Positions 1 through 7,025 of a stretch of DNA of 15,348 nt are shown piece by piece (positions within the stretch are counted from its first letter, which is position 1; the number at the start of each line of letters is the position of its first letter). The notes below the pieces were generated by a model. The model searched no databases. It was not told the origin of the DNA and saw only the letters and a list, made by a program, of their open reading frames with translations. This stretch comes from Thermodesulfatator sp. (GTDB lineage Bacteria > Desulfobacterota > Dissulfuribacteria > Dissulfuribacterales > QOAL01). The stretch lies in NCBI GenBank assembly GCA_003978135.1, contig QOAL01000073.1, positions 1 to 15,348 of the forward strand, read 5' to 3'. Made by a program: the position numbers and the translations under genes.

Positions 1-668
1 TTGAGAATTTTTTTTATGATATAACCGGCCAGGTCAAAGACCCTGTCAGATCTGTCTATGATCACGGAATCTGCAGAGGCCTTTATTCCCTGTATAGAGG
101 CAACGAAAGATTCGTTTCTTGTTTCGGTTCGGGCATTACCCGATAAATCTTCTGCCTTGAGCCATCTATTAATATTACTTGCAAACTTTCCACTTCCTGA
201 ATAGGGAGCATCCAACAGAACAAGGATGAAAGACGGGGGATGTCTCCTCAGGACCCTGGCAATAAGGGACCATGCATGCAGTGTCTTCTTAGAAGGCCTG
301 TAGCTCCTAAACACTCGCCTTGCGTCACGCACAAAACCGTCATCTGCATATATCATGGGCTGCCCGTCCAGGCAGTTTTCCAGGGTTATGAAACAGTTGT
401 AGCCATCCACAATTAATGGTGCCCCTTCAAGTCGGCGCACATTTACCGTCTTGGAACGCCTTTTCTTGGCCGTTTCCCTGGTGAAGACCCCTCGGTAAAG
501 GAGGTTTCTCTCCAGGGCGCCAAGTTGATAATGGTTCCCGACAAAGCTGAGTGCAGAATCCCTCTGATAATTTCTTCTAAGCAGGAACCTTAAATCCACT
601 TCTGCTGCCTTGAGCCCGGGGATATCTATAGTGACCTCCCTGGCAGAATCTATGTTTACCACTCTCAT
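1..668 (-). CDS. DUF434/DUF5616-type conserved protein, C-terminus cut by window edge
   Basis: I translated this frame by hand. It is open from an ATG at 668 to the left edge, giving 222 codons with no stop; an in-frame stop lies about 15 bases upstream of the ATG, so the start is firm. Residues about 20-62 hold an Arg/Leu-rich helical segment (DLRFLLRRNYQRDSALSFVG, then LERNLLYRGV) that resembles the short DUF434 domain of archaea and bacteria. Residues 83-91 read APLIVDGYN, followed by a conserved acidic set (D109, D110, D115, D153, D200, D205, D208), as in the linked DUF5616 region. No function is established for this family to my knowledge. The VDGYN strand and spaced aspartates recall NYN/PIN-type RNases, which is my inference only. 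It is divergent from def; the 272-base gap between them must hold both promoters, but I see no convincing boxes there. I see no signal peptide or membrane segment. Confidence 0.7.
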   Translation of the reverse strand, partial: MRVVNIDSAREVTIDIPGLKAAEVDLRFLLRRNYQRDSALSFVGNHYQLGALERNLLYRGVFTRETAKKRRSKTVNVRRLEGAPLIVDGYNCFITLENCLDGQPMIYADDGFVRDARRVFRSYRPSKKTLHAWSLIARVLRRHPPSFILVLLDAPYSGSGKFASNINRWLKAEDLSGNARTETRNESFVASIQGIKASADSVIIDRSDRVFDLAGYIIKKIL

Positions 669-940
669 AACCAGGTTGCCTTACCGTATCACTGCGCCTT
701 GCAGGGCATACAAGCAAAGTTTATATTTTATTCTGTTCGAGCAGCAGTTAAAATCCATGGAATGAAAGCTCTGAACCGCTGCCTTTCGTACCTGATTATC
801 GAATTTTGTTGCGAAAAAACTTCGGTGTTCCAGATACTGTTCCTGAATATACAGCTGTTGGCAGAATAACTCAAAAGTACAAATTTCAATCTTGTGAATT
901 GCATGGGGACATCTAAGGAAATTGCAGGAAGCCGCTTGTC

Positions 941-1450
941 ATGAAAATTCTCGTATATCCGCATGAAATACTGCGTACCAAGGCCGAGCCTGTCAGGGAA
1001 ATAACCGGAGAACTTCAAGGGTTTATAGACAGGATGATAGAAAAGATGTACAGAGCCGAAGGAGTAGGGCTGGCGGCTAACCAGGTTGGGAAGCCCATCC
1101 AGCTCCTTGTAATGGATGTTACGCCTTCAGAAGCAGGCGCCAATCCGGTGGTGGTTATCAATCCAATAATCACAGAAACAGAAGGCTCTGCCACCCATGA
1201 AGAAGGATGCCTCAGTGTACCGAACTACTCGGCCAAGATTACCCGGCCGGCAAGAGTGGAAGTAAAGGGCTATGACAGGCACGGAAAGGAAATAAGGCTG
1301 GAAGGGGACGGCCTTATTTCCCGGTGCCTTCAGCATGAGATTGATCATCTCCACGGGATCTGCTTCGTGGACAGACTGAGTCCCCTGAAAAAAGGCCTTT
1401 TCCGAAAAAAATGGGCAAAGATCAGGCCACCAGAGGAGGATGCCGGGTAA
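941..1450 (+). CDS. def: Peptide deformylase
   Basis: This enzyme removes the N-formyl group from the starting methionine of nascent proteins as they leave the ribosome; it is a cytoplasmic metalloenzyme. All three deformylase motifs are present: GVGLAANQ at residues 41-48, EEGCLSVP with metal ligand Cys90, and QHEIDHLHG with His132, Glu133 and His136, the same numbering as in E. coli. The 169-residue length is typical. A GCAGGAAG stretch about 10 bases upstream can serve as the ribosome binding site. The stop codon overlaps the fmt start (TAATG), so deformylase and the formylase that creates its substrate are translationally coupled. A minus-strand open frame covering the first part of the gene and its upstream region is a shadow. 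Confidence 0.97.
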   Translation: MKILVYPHEILRTKAEPVREITGELQGFIDRMIEKMYRAEGVGLAANQVGKPIQLLVMDVTPSEAGANPVVVINPIITETEGSATHEEGCLSVPNYSAKITRPARVEVKGYDRHGKEIRLEGDGLISRCLQHEIDHLHGICFVDRLSPLKKGLFRKKWAKIRPPEEDAG

Positions 1451-2400
1451 TGAGTACTTCCAAGCGCTTTAAAATAGTCTTTATGGGCACCCCGGAATTT
1501 GCTGTTGCTCCACTTAAAAACCTCATTAACGGACCGGATGAGTTAATTGCCGTGGTTTCGCAACCGGACAGGCCAAAAGGAAGGGGCAGAAAACTCCTTC
1601 CGACTCCGGTAAAGGCAACTGCACAGGCAGCGGGTATAGAGGTATTGCAGCCTTCAAAGGTGCGCAATCCCGAATTTCTCGAAACACTCCGGGCACTGGA
1701 GCCGGATCTCATAGTGGTGGCCGCATTCGGACAGATACTTCCCCAGGCACTCCTGGACATACCTAAAATTATGCCCATAAACATACACGGCTCCCTTCTT
1801 CCAAGATACAGGGGCGCAGCCCCGATTCACTGGGCCCTCATCAATGGAGACAAGGAAACCGGAATTACCATAATGAAAATGGATGCGGGCATGGATACAG
1901 GCCCAATGCTGCTAAAGGGTTCCCTGACCATCGGCCAGGACGAAACCTTTGGCCAGCTGGCAGAGCGCATGTCGGAACTTGGGGCATCCCTTCTCATGGA
2001 GGCCCTTGAAAAACTGGAAAAGGGCGAACTCAAGGAGGAAATCCAACCTGAAGATGGTGTAACCTATGCTCCTCCCATAAAAAAGGAACAGTACCATGTG
2101 GACTGGAACCAGCCTGCGGAACTTATCCATGGCACCATAAGGGCATTTGATCCAAGGCCCGGGGCATATACACTTTACAAGGACCAGAGACTCAGGCTTT
2201 ACTGCCCTGTTATCATGGAAAATGAAAAAACAGACCAGCCACCGGGTACTGTTGTAGATGTTTCTCCAAAGGCTATCAGGATCCAGACAGGCAGCACGGT
2301 TCTGGGAATCAGGCAGATCCAGTGGCCAGGCAAAAAACGCCTGGATGTGGATTCATTTCTTAGAGGCAGAAATATCCCTGCCGGTACCAGGTTCAAATAA
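1450..2400 (+). CDS. fmt: Methionyl-tRNA formyltransferase
   Basis: This enzyme transfers a formyl group from 10-formyl-tetrahydrofolate to Met-tRNAfMet to make the initiator tRNA. The frame stays open upstream to an ATG at 1411 inside def, but the ATG at 1450 is preferred: it overlaps the def stop, has a strong GAGGAGGA ribosome binding site at 1433-1440, and gives an N-terminus of the normal type (FKIVFMGTPEFAV). The product is 316 residues, the usual length. The formyl-folate site reads INIHGSLLPRYRGAAPIHWA, with Asn111 and His113, and Asp149 lies in MDAGMDTG; these match the E. coli catalytic residues N106, H108 and D144. The C-terminal tRNA-binding beta-barrel domain follows residue about 210. 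It sits in an operon between def and rsmB. Confidence 0.97.
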   Translation: MSTSKRFKIVFMGTPEFAVAPLKNLINGPDELIAVVSQPDRPKGRGRKLLPTPVKATAQAAGIEVLQPSKVRNPEFLETLRALEPDLIVVAAFGQILPQALLDIPKIMPINIHGSLLPRYRGAAPIHWALINGDKETGITIMKMDAGMDTGPMLLKGSLTIGQDETFGQLAERMSELGASLLMEALEKLEKGELKEEIQPEDGVTYAPPIKKEQYHVDWNQPAELIHGTIRAFDPRPGAYTLYKDQRLRLYCPVIMENEKTDQPPGTVVDVSPKAIRIQTGSTVLGIRQIQWPGKKRLDVDSFLRGRNIPAGTRFK

Positions 2401-2417
2401 TCGGCCGAGATCCTGCC

Positions 2418-3890
2418 TTGACTGGCAAAAAGGGCAGAGTTATCAGGCGGCCTGGGAACTCAAAATCTGCCAGGTCCCATGGGCCAAGGCTATCAGCTGC
2501 AAAACTTCTTGCTGAATGGTTCTCCGAGGAACCAATCAAAAGGCCTCCCCTTGATGAGGAAGCAGACCGGTATCTTTGCAAGCTGCAACTCAGTCATTCC
2601 GATGCAGCCCTTTTCTGGGAAATCATTTTCGGCACTGTGAGATGGCGGCGACTCCTGGAGTGGCACGTGAAAAAACATGTCAGCAAATGGAGCCGCCTTC
2701 CCCTTCCGGTTAAAATGGTTTTCCTAACAGGCTGTTACCAGATAATCTTCCTGTCAAGGATTCCCATGTTTGCAGCAGTAAACGAGGCGGTAAATGCTGT
2801 CAGGACCCTGGGCTGTTCATGGGCTGGAGGGCTCGTAAATGCTGTTTTGAGAAAAGTCAGTACATCATCCCATGTCATACCAGGAGATGATGCGTTTTTT
2901 GAAAAAAGGTGCGCAAAAAACTTCCTGAACTGCCTGTCCGTGTTTTCGTCCCACGCCCACTGGATGGCAAAAAGATGGGTACATCAATGGGGCAGGAAAA
3001 CTGCCATTTCCATCTGCATGGAAAACAACCTCCGACCTCCCCTTTCCTTGCGGGTCAACCGCCTAAAGACAACCAGGGCAGAACTTCTCTCACTTTTTGA
3101 AGAACACGCAATAAAGGCAGAAAAAGGATATGTTTCTCCAGACAGCCTGCTCATCAAGGACTACAGGGGCCGTGTAGAAAAACTTCCTGGATTTTCAGAA
3201 GGCCTGTTTCAGGTTCAGGATGAATCTTCCCAGATCGCTTCCATGCTACTCAATCCCCGGCCTGGACTGAGGGTACTTGACATATGCGCAGGAGTGGGCG
3301 GCAAGTCCAGCCACATTGCAGCCCTGATGGAAAACACAGGCCTGCTCATCTGTTCAGACACAAGCATGAAGCGCCTTGAAAGACTCCGGGAAAATGCATC
3401 CCGCCTTGGTATGACGCTCATGGAACCCTTGCCCCTGGCTCAGGCCAGACAAATGATCCGCAGCAGTCATATCCAATTTGACAGAATCCTGGTGGATGCT
3501 CCCTGCTCCGGAACAGGTGTCATAAGACGCCATCCTGACATAAAGTGGACCAGGACACCCGGGACGCTGGAAGGTCTCGTGAAAATTCAGCAAAATCTGC
3601 TGCAGGAGGCATCCGGATTGTTGGGGCCCCAAGGCATTCTCGTTTACTCGGTTTGCAGCCTGGAAAAGGAAGAAGGGGAGACGCTTGTGGAGAATTTTCT
3701 CCGAACAAATGAAGGATTCCATGTCCTGAGGGCTGATACGATTATCCCCGGCCTTCCTGGAGACATGGTGACTCGGGAGGGATTTTTCAGGACGCTGCCA
3801 GGGATTTGTGGTATGGATGGCTTTTTCTCTGCGGTCATCACGAGAAACAAACCTGTAAATGACATTGACCCTTCAGGTTCTTGGGAGTAA
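2418..3890 (+). CDS. rsmB: 16S rRNA (cytosine-967-C5)-methyltransferase, RsmB/Sun family
   Basis: This enzyme makes 5-methylcytosine in 16S rRNA, using S-adenosylmethionine. Residues about 20-150 form the NusB-like RNA-binding domain (GTVRWRRLLEW; VNEAVNAVR; GGLVNAVLRKVS). The methyltransferase core follows: a pre-SAM region (LFQVQDESSQIASMLL, 263-278), SAM motif I DICAGVGGK at 288-296 where many relatives have CAAPGGK, then DAPCSGTG with Cys363 and YSVCSLEKEE with Cys413. These are the two cysteines of m5C RNA methyltransferases. The start is a TTG 17 bases after the fmt stop. It has only a poor ribosome binding site, but no other start codon precedes the conserved NusB-like region, so coupling to fmt is likely. 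The 490-residue length is slightly longer than usual. Site specificity for C967 is inferred from the family. Confidence 0.93.
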   Translation: MTGKKGRVIRRPGNSKSARSHGPRLSAAKLLAEWFSEEPIKRPPLDEEADRYLCKLQLSHSDAALFWEIIFGTVRWRRLLEWHVKKHVSKWSRLPLPVKMVFLTGCYQIIFLSRIPMFAAVNEAVNAVRTLGCSWAGGLVNAVLRKVSTSSHVIPGDDAFFEKRCAKNFLNCLSVFSSHAHWMAKRWVHQWGRKTAISICMENNLRPPLSLRVNRLKTTRAELLSLFEEHAIKAEKGYVSPDSLLIKDYRGRVEKLPGFSEGLFQVQDESSQIASMLLNPRPGLRVLDICAGVGGKSSHIAALMENTGLLICSDTSMKRLERLRENASRLGMTLMEPLPLAQARQMIRSSHIQFDRILVDAPCSGTGVIRRHPDIKWTRTPGTLEGLVKIQQNLLQEASGLLGPQGILVYSVCSLEKEEGETLVENFLRTNEGFHVLRADTIIPGLPGDMVTREGFFRTLPGICGMDGFFSAVITRNKPVNDIDPSGSWE

Positions 3891-4232
3891 ATTTTAACGC
3901 TTATAGCCTGAAAGGGGACGTTTCCGGTTTGGCCGGTTCGCTTATCTAGAGCAGGAAAATGCTCTTTGCCCCTGATCCGTCATGGTGAATTGATGGCTTC
4001 GGGCAGGGACGAGCACTTTCTTTCAAGAGTTTACCAGGGGAAACGTTTTTGCAGCAGTTAAATTTAAAAGACTGCCTGGTTGTGTGTCCAGAAAGAGTAC
4101 ATAACCTGCACAGCCTGGTTCTCAGTGATGAGGACAAACAGGTGATGCTCCCTTTCTGAATTATAACGGCTACGCATAAAAAAGTTATCTTGGACGGATT
4201 GTAACTAACCTCGACAAAAGGCTGGTGAGAAG
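3891..4232 (+). other. Gap after rsmB holding a broken or recoded coding-like segment
   Basis: This 342-base gap has no intact gene. Two overlapping + frames look coding. One is open from 3912 to a TAA at 4059-4061 and contains LIRHGELMASGRDEHF. The other runs from an ATG at 3959, meets an in-frame TGA at 3986-3988, and then stays open to a TGA at 4157-4159, with NLKDCLVVCPERVHNLHSLV near its end. A -1 shift in the GTTTTTG run at 4045-4051 would join the first frame to the second. I do not recognise the joined product. The RHGE word recalls histidine phosphatases, but that is too little to name it. It could be a decayed gene, a sequencing indel, or chance. A hairpin lies at 4114-4142. I found no terminator with a T-run after rsmB. 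Confidence 0.35.
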
Positions 4233-4517
4233 GTGAAGGACAATAGAGGCCTTTATTATTATCCCGTATTGGAAAATAAGAACCTGCGCATGTACGTCAG
4301 GGTCAACAAGGACGAAATAGAATTCCGGCTTTGGGATCAGAATGATAAATCCCTCTGGGACGAACACGGATGGATACCATGGACGGCAATAAACCAGGCG
4401 GCGGAAATATATGAAAAAGAAGGCCGCAAGGGCAAGCCGCCTACCCATCTTTACGACATCGAGGTAGCCATCAGGATTATCAGGGATTATGTCCAGCAAC
4501 AGGGGGACAGCGCATGA
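4233..4517 (+). CDS. Conserved-looking small protein of unknown function
   Basis: I do not recognise a named family. The 94-residue product starts at a GTG, with GGTGA a few bases upstream as a modest ribosome binding site. It is rich in aromatic and charged residues. The first half looks like a small beta-sheet unit (LYYYPVLENKNLRMYVRVN, then IEFRLWDQND and HGWIPW). The second half is helical (AINQAAEIYEKEG; VAIRIIRDYVQQQ). There is no signal peptide, membrane segment or cysteine. The stop overlaps the next start (ATGA), so it is translationally coupled to the beta-helix protein downstream and probably acts with it or in the same pathway; that link is inference. Codon use matches the neighbours. 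Confidence 0.75.
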   Translation: MKDNRGLYYYPVLENKNLRMYVRVNKDEIEFRLWDQNDKSLWDEHGWIPWTAINQAAEIYEKEGRKGKPPTHLYDIEVAIRIIRDYVQQQGDSA

Positions 4518-5320
4518 AGGATATGGCCCACTGGTCGGTTTTTTTTAATGACATTCCCCAGAGAATGGCCGGGCTCTTTTCAGGGGATGAAGCAGTATGG
4601 ACGGTTCTTGACAATCTCAAGACATTTCTAAGGGATACCATCAAGCCAAATCTGCCGGACAACATCAGCCCTGGAGTGCCTGTAGAAACCCCCATTGCCC
4701 TTCTTCCTGGAGGCTGGCTGAACGACGGCTTTGAAACCGTTTGCAACGACGACACAAAGGGCAAAATCCAGGTTTGGATAGAGGGCGAAAAGGTACCAGA
4801 GGCAACGGTTATATGTGCCGGTGCAGTCTTCGTGGACTTTCGCGTTGAGGTAGGCCAGGGAGTAATAATAGAACCCGGTGCATTACTCAAGGGCCCTGTG
4901 ATTATCGGCGACAATACTGAAATCCGCCAGGGTGCCTATATTCGCGAGGACTGTCTGGTAGGTTCTGGTTGCGTGATAGGCCATACTACTGAAATCAAGC
5001 ACTCTGTTTTCCTGAATGGCGCAAAGGCGGGCCATTTTGCCTATGTTGGCGACTCCATTCTTGGTAACCAGGTTAATCTTGGAGCAGGCACGAAGCTTGC
5101 AAACCTCAGATTCGGGCCAGGTTCTGTAAGAATAAAACTGGACAATGGGCAATCTCTTGACACCAAAAGAAGGAAGTTGGGCGCAATACTTGGAGACAAT
5201 GTGCAGACTGGCTGCAATTCTGTCATGAATCCAGGGGTCCTGCTTGGTCAGGGTTCCATGATTTGCCCAAATACCACGGTAAGTCCAGGCCTCTACAAAC
5301 CTCGTACCATATTGAGATAA
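4514..5320 (+). CDS. Left-handed beta-helix acyltransferase-like protein, GlmU C-domain type, without nucleotidyltransferase domain
   Basis: Residues about 95-268 consist of hexapeptide repeats ([IV]-G-x4 type, such as VEVGQGVIIEPGALL and VIIGDNTEIRQGAYI), the mark of a left-handed beta-helix. The best-conserved stretch, KAGHFAYVGDSILGNQVNLG at 171-190, copies the GlmU acetyltransferase site (KAGH, then YxGD, then NxGAGT); His174 aligns with the catalytic His363 of E. coli GlmU. The N-terminal 90 residues show no LxGGxGTR motif, so the uridylyltransferase half of GlmU is absent. The 268-residue length is about half that of GlmU. A role in acetylating a sugar or sugar nucleotide for envelope synthesis is likely but not proven; the acceptor is unknown. 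The start overlaps the stop of the 94-residue gene. Confidence 0.82.
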   Translation: MKDMAHWSVFFNDIPQRMAGLFSGDEAVWTVLDNLKTFLRDTIKPNLPDNISPGVPVETPIALLPGGWLNDGFETVCNDDTKGKIQVWIEGEKVPEATVICAGAVFVDFRVEVGQGVIIEPGALLKGPVIIGDNTEIRQGAYIREDCLVGSGCVIGHTTEIKHSVFLNGAKAGHFAYVGDSILGNQVNLGAGTKLANLRFGPGSVRIKLDNGQSLDTKRRKLGAILGDNVQTGCNSVMNPGVLLGQGSMICPNTTVSPGLYKPRTILR

Positions 5321-5359
5321 AGCCCCCTTTAATCTTTATTAAATCAAAAGGAGAATCTA

Positions 5360-6298
5360 ATGAAAAAACAAATTTCCGCTGCATTTGCGGCAGCCCTGGC
5401 ACTCATCTGCATTACATGTGTCAGCTGTTTGGCAGCTGATACCAAGGATGACGGCTCTGACAAGATACTGGCAAAGGTAGATGGCTATACCCTCACCCTG
5501 AAACAGTTCAATGACCAGATCTCATCATTGCCGCCCCAGCTCCAGATGGCCGTTGCCAGGAACCCACAGCTCAAGGACCAGCTCCTGGACAGATGGGTGC
5601 AGTTGAGCCTCATGGCCAAGGAAGCCAGAAGCCTAAAGCTCCAGGATAAACCCCAGGTCAAAAAACGTATCGAAGACATGACCAACGCGCTTCTTGCACA
5701 GGAATTCATGAAGGAATTCGTGGAAGCCAAGATCAAGGTAACAGACAAGGAAGTAAAGGAATACTACGAAAAGCATAAGTCCGAATTTGTTCAGCCCGCC
5801 CAGGTCAGGGCACGCCATATTCTGGTAAAAGTGCCGGCAGATGCCGACAAGAAGGCATGGGAAGCGGCCAGAAAAAAGGCAGAATCTATCATGAAAAAGG
5901 CCAAGAAAGGCGAAGATTTTGCAAAGCTCGCCAAGGAGTATTCGGAAGATCCCGGTTCCAAGGCAAGAGGCGGCGATCTTGGTTATTTCCAGAAGGGCAG
6001 AATGGTACCTGAATTTGAAAAGGCTGCCTTTGCCCTCAAGGTCGGCCAGATCAGCGAGCCGGTGAAGACCACATTCGGTTATCACATAATCAAGGTTGAG
6101 GCCAAGAAGCCCAGCAAGCAGGAGTCATTCAAGGATGTGCAGCAGAAAATCAGGCAAAAACTTACCAGGGAAAAACAGCGCAAGGTAAGAGAGGAAATCA
6201 TTGCAAAGCTGGAAAAGAAGTATCCTGTGGAAAAGCATCCAGAACTCCTCAAAGATGCATCTGCAGCCACAAAGGCAAAGCCGGCAGGTCATAAGTAG
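5360..6298 (+). CDS. Exported parvulin-type peptidyl-prolyl cis-trans isomerase, SurA/PrsA-like
   Basis: The 312-residue product begins with a signal peptide: MKKQ, a hydrophobic stretch to about residue 24, then a likely type I cleavage after SCLA. A Cys at 23 gives only a poor lipobox, so lipoprotein anchoring is possible but less likely. Residues about 35-140 form a SurA/PrsA-type helical chaperone domain. The PpiC parvulin domain spans about 148-248 and carries [48 protein letters not shown] and [12 protein letters not shown] Lys/Arg-rich helix follows. It should help fold secreted or outer-membrane proteins in the periplasm. The ribosome binding site AGGAG lies 7 bases before the ATG. 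It follows the beta-helix gene by 39 bases without a visible terminator, and transcription ends at the hairpin at 6340-6370. Confidence 0.93.
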   Translation: MKKQISAAFAAALALICITCVSCLAADTKDDGSDKILAKVDGYTLTLKQFNDQISSLPPQLQMAVARNPQLKDQLLDRWVQLSLMAKEARSLKLQDKPQVKKRIEDMTNALLAQEFMKEFVEAKIKVTDKEVKEYYEKHKSEFVQPAQVRARHILVKVPADADKKAWEAARKKAESIMKKAKKGEDFAKLAKEYSEDPGSKARGGDLGYFQKGRMVPEFEKAAFALKVGQISEPVKTTFGYHIIKVEAKKPSKQESFKDVQQKIRQKLTREKQRKVREEIIAKLEKKYPVEKHPELLKDASAATKAKPAGHK

Positions 6299-6339
6299 AA
6301 AAGAGTCCCTAAACACTCAAGGCAGATTAACGTAAATTC

Positions 6340-6370
6340 AGGCAGCCTGATCACAATCGGGCTGCCTTTT
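6340..6370 (+). terminator. Rho-independent terminator after the parvulin gene
   Basis: AGGCAGCCTGAT pairs with ATCGGGCTGCCT as a 12-base stem, with one G-T pair and a CACA loop, followed directly by TTT. It lies 42 bases past the stop codon and closes the 4233-6298 transcription unit. Confidence 0.9.
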
Positions 6371-6544
6371 GTGTCCTTTCATCCTTCGTTATTTTTCCCA
6401 CCCTCATGACGGGCCCTGTTTGTCCTCATAGCCTGGAGACGAACCGGCAATGCTCCCGGAGGCAATTCCCGAAGTTTCTTATGCATCTTTAGCCTAATAT
6501 ACTGTAATTCTGTCAAAAACTGTTATCTGCCTGGCGTTTTACGT

Positions 6545-6559
6545 GCGTTTGCGAAACGC
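6545..6559. repeat. Perfect 6-3-6 inverted repeat, candidate operator
   Basis: GCGTTT and AAACGC flank a GCG spacer, giving a near-palindromic GC-rich island in an AT-rich intergenic region about 200 bases before a gene. This is the usual look of a repressor or activator site. No regulator is known and no second copy was seen in the window. Confidence 0.35.
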
Positions 6560-6726
6560 GAATAACCACGCAAATATTTTCACGATTGCATCCCCTTTCG
6601 AGTTTCTAAAAATATAAATAGTTCTGCCTAGTTATCTGGTTTGCAAGGTGAAAACAGGGCTAAAATGCTTTGCAATTCAAAAGATAAATTGTTACATTGA
6701 ATGTTTAGTTTTTTGAATGAATAAGG

Positions 6727-6754
6727 TCCAATGCTCCATTTGGGCACTGGAGGA
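6727..6754 (+). promoter_or_regulatory. Hairpin overlapping a ribosome binding site
   Basis: TCCAATGC at 6727-6734 can pair with GCACTGGA at 6744-6751, with one A-C mismatch. A second option pairs CTCCA with TGGAG. Both would hide part of the GGAGGA ribosome binding site (6749-6754) of the gene starting at 6760, so translation could be controlled by folding. Visible pairing only; no ligand motif is recognised. Confidence 0.3.
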
Positions 6755-6759
6755 AATTA

Positions 6760-6981
6760 GTGAAAATAATTTTTGACCCGGATATAACAGCAGAAATTCA
6801 GCCGCAACTGGAGCAGGTAATCAATGATACCATCCAGGGGAAATGTGAATGCGGCTGTGACGAGATCTACGTTTCTCAAACCGACGATGGTATGCTTGAC
6901 ATCAAGTGTTACGATTGCGGCACAAGTTTTTTTGAACTCGAAATAGAAGTTGAGGACCGGGAAGAAACTGTAGACAGCTGA
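6760..6981 (+). CDS. Small Cys-rich, probably zinc-binding protein of unknown function
   Basis: I do not recognise the family. The product is 73 residues with a GTG start and a strong GGAGGA ribosome binding site 6 bases before it. Cysteines are placed as CECGC at 29-33 and CYDC at 50-53, which would suit a zinc ribbon or knuckle. The surface is strongly acidic, especially the last 17 residues. There is no signal peptide, so it is probably cytoplasmic. It lies 44 bases upstream of ino1 with no terminator between, so the two are probably co-transcribed; a functional link to inositol synthesis is unproven. Confidence 0.75.
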   Translation: MKIIFDPDITAEIQPQLEQVINDTIQGKCECGCDEIYVSQTDDGMLDIKCYDCGTSFFELEIEVEDREETVDS

Positions 6982-7025
6982 GCGGAATATCAGATTTAGT
7001 GTTTTAGGGGGAGGATCAGGGACAG

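Larger units (their letters stand above)
6371..6759 (+). promoter_or_regulatory. Long AT-rich leader region before the small Cys-rich gene and ino1
   Basis: This 389-base gap has no plausible gene on either strand. It lies between a strong terminator and a gene pair, so it should hold the promoter for the small Cys-rich gene and ino1. It contains a 15-base inverted repeat at 6545-6559, a short palindrome ACATTGAATGT near 6692-6702, several AT-rich stretches, and a hairpin overlapping the ribosome binding site at 6727-6754. I could not place -35 and -10 boxes with confidence. Confidence 0.45.

Noticed and set aside
1411-1449. Longer fmt start inside def
   Set aside because: The ATG at 1450 has a much better ribosome binding site and yields the normal family N-terminus.
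4027-4046. GTTTACCAGG near 4029-4038, reminiscent of the bacterial signal recognition particle RNA
   Set aside because: The conserved SRP RNA core that should follow (GTCAGG and GGAAGGAAGCAGCC) is absent.
4051-4062. GCAGCAGTTAAA shared between the gap after rsmB and the region upstream of def (near 739-750)
   Set aside because: A 12-base match without further flanking identity; not convincing as a repeat or attachment site.
6532-6546. Sigma-54-like promoter: TGGC and GC with the correct 10-base gap between GG and GC
   Set aside because: Outside the GG and GC pairs the match to TGGCAC and TTGCA is poor, and the GC belongs to the inverted repeat. Too weak to call.
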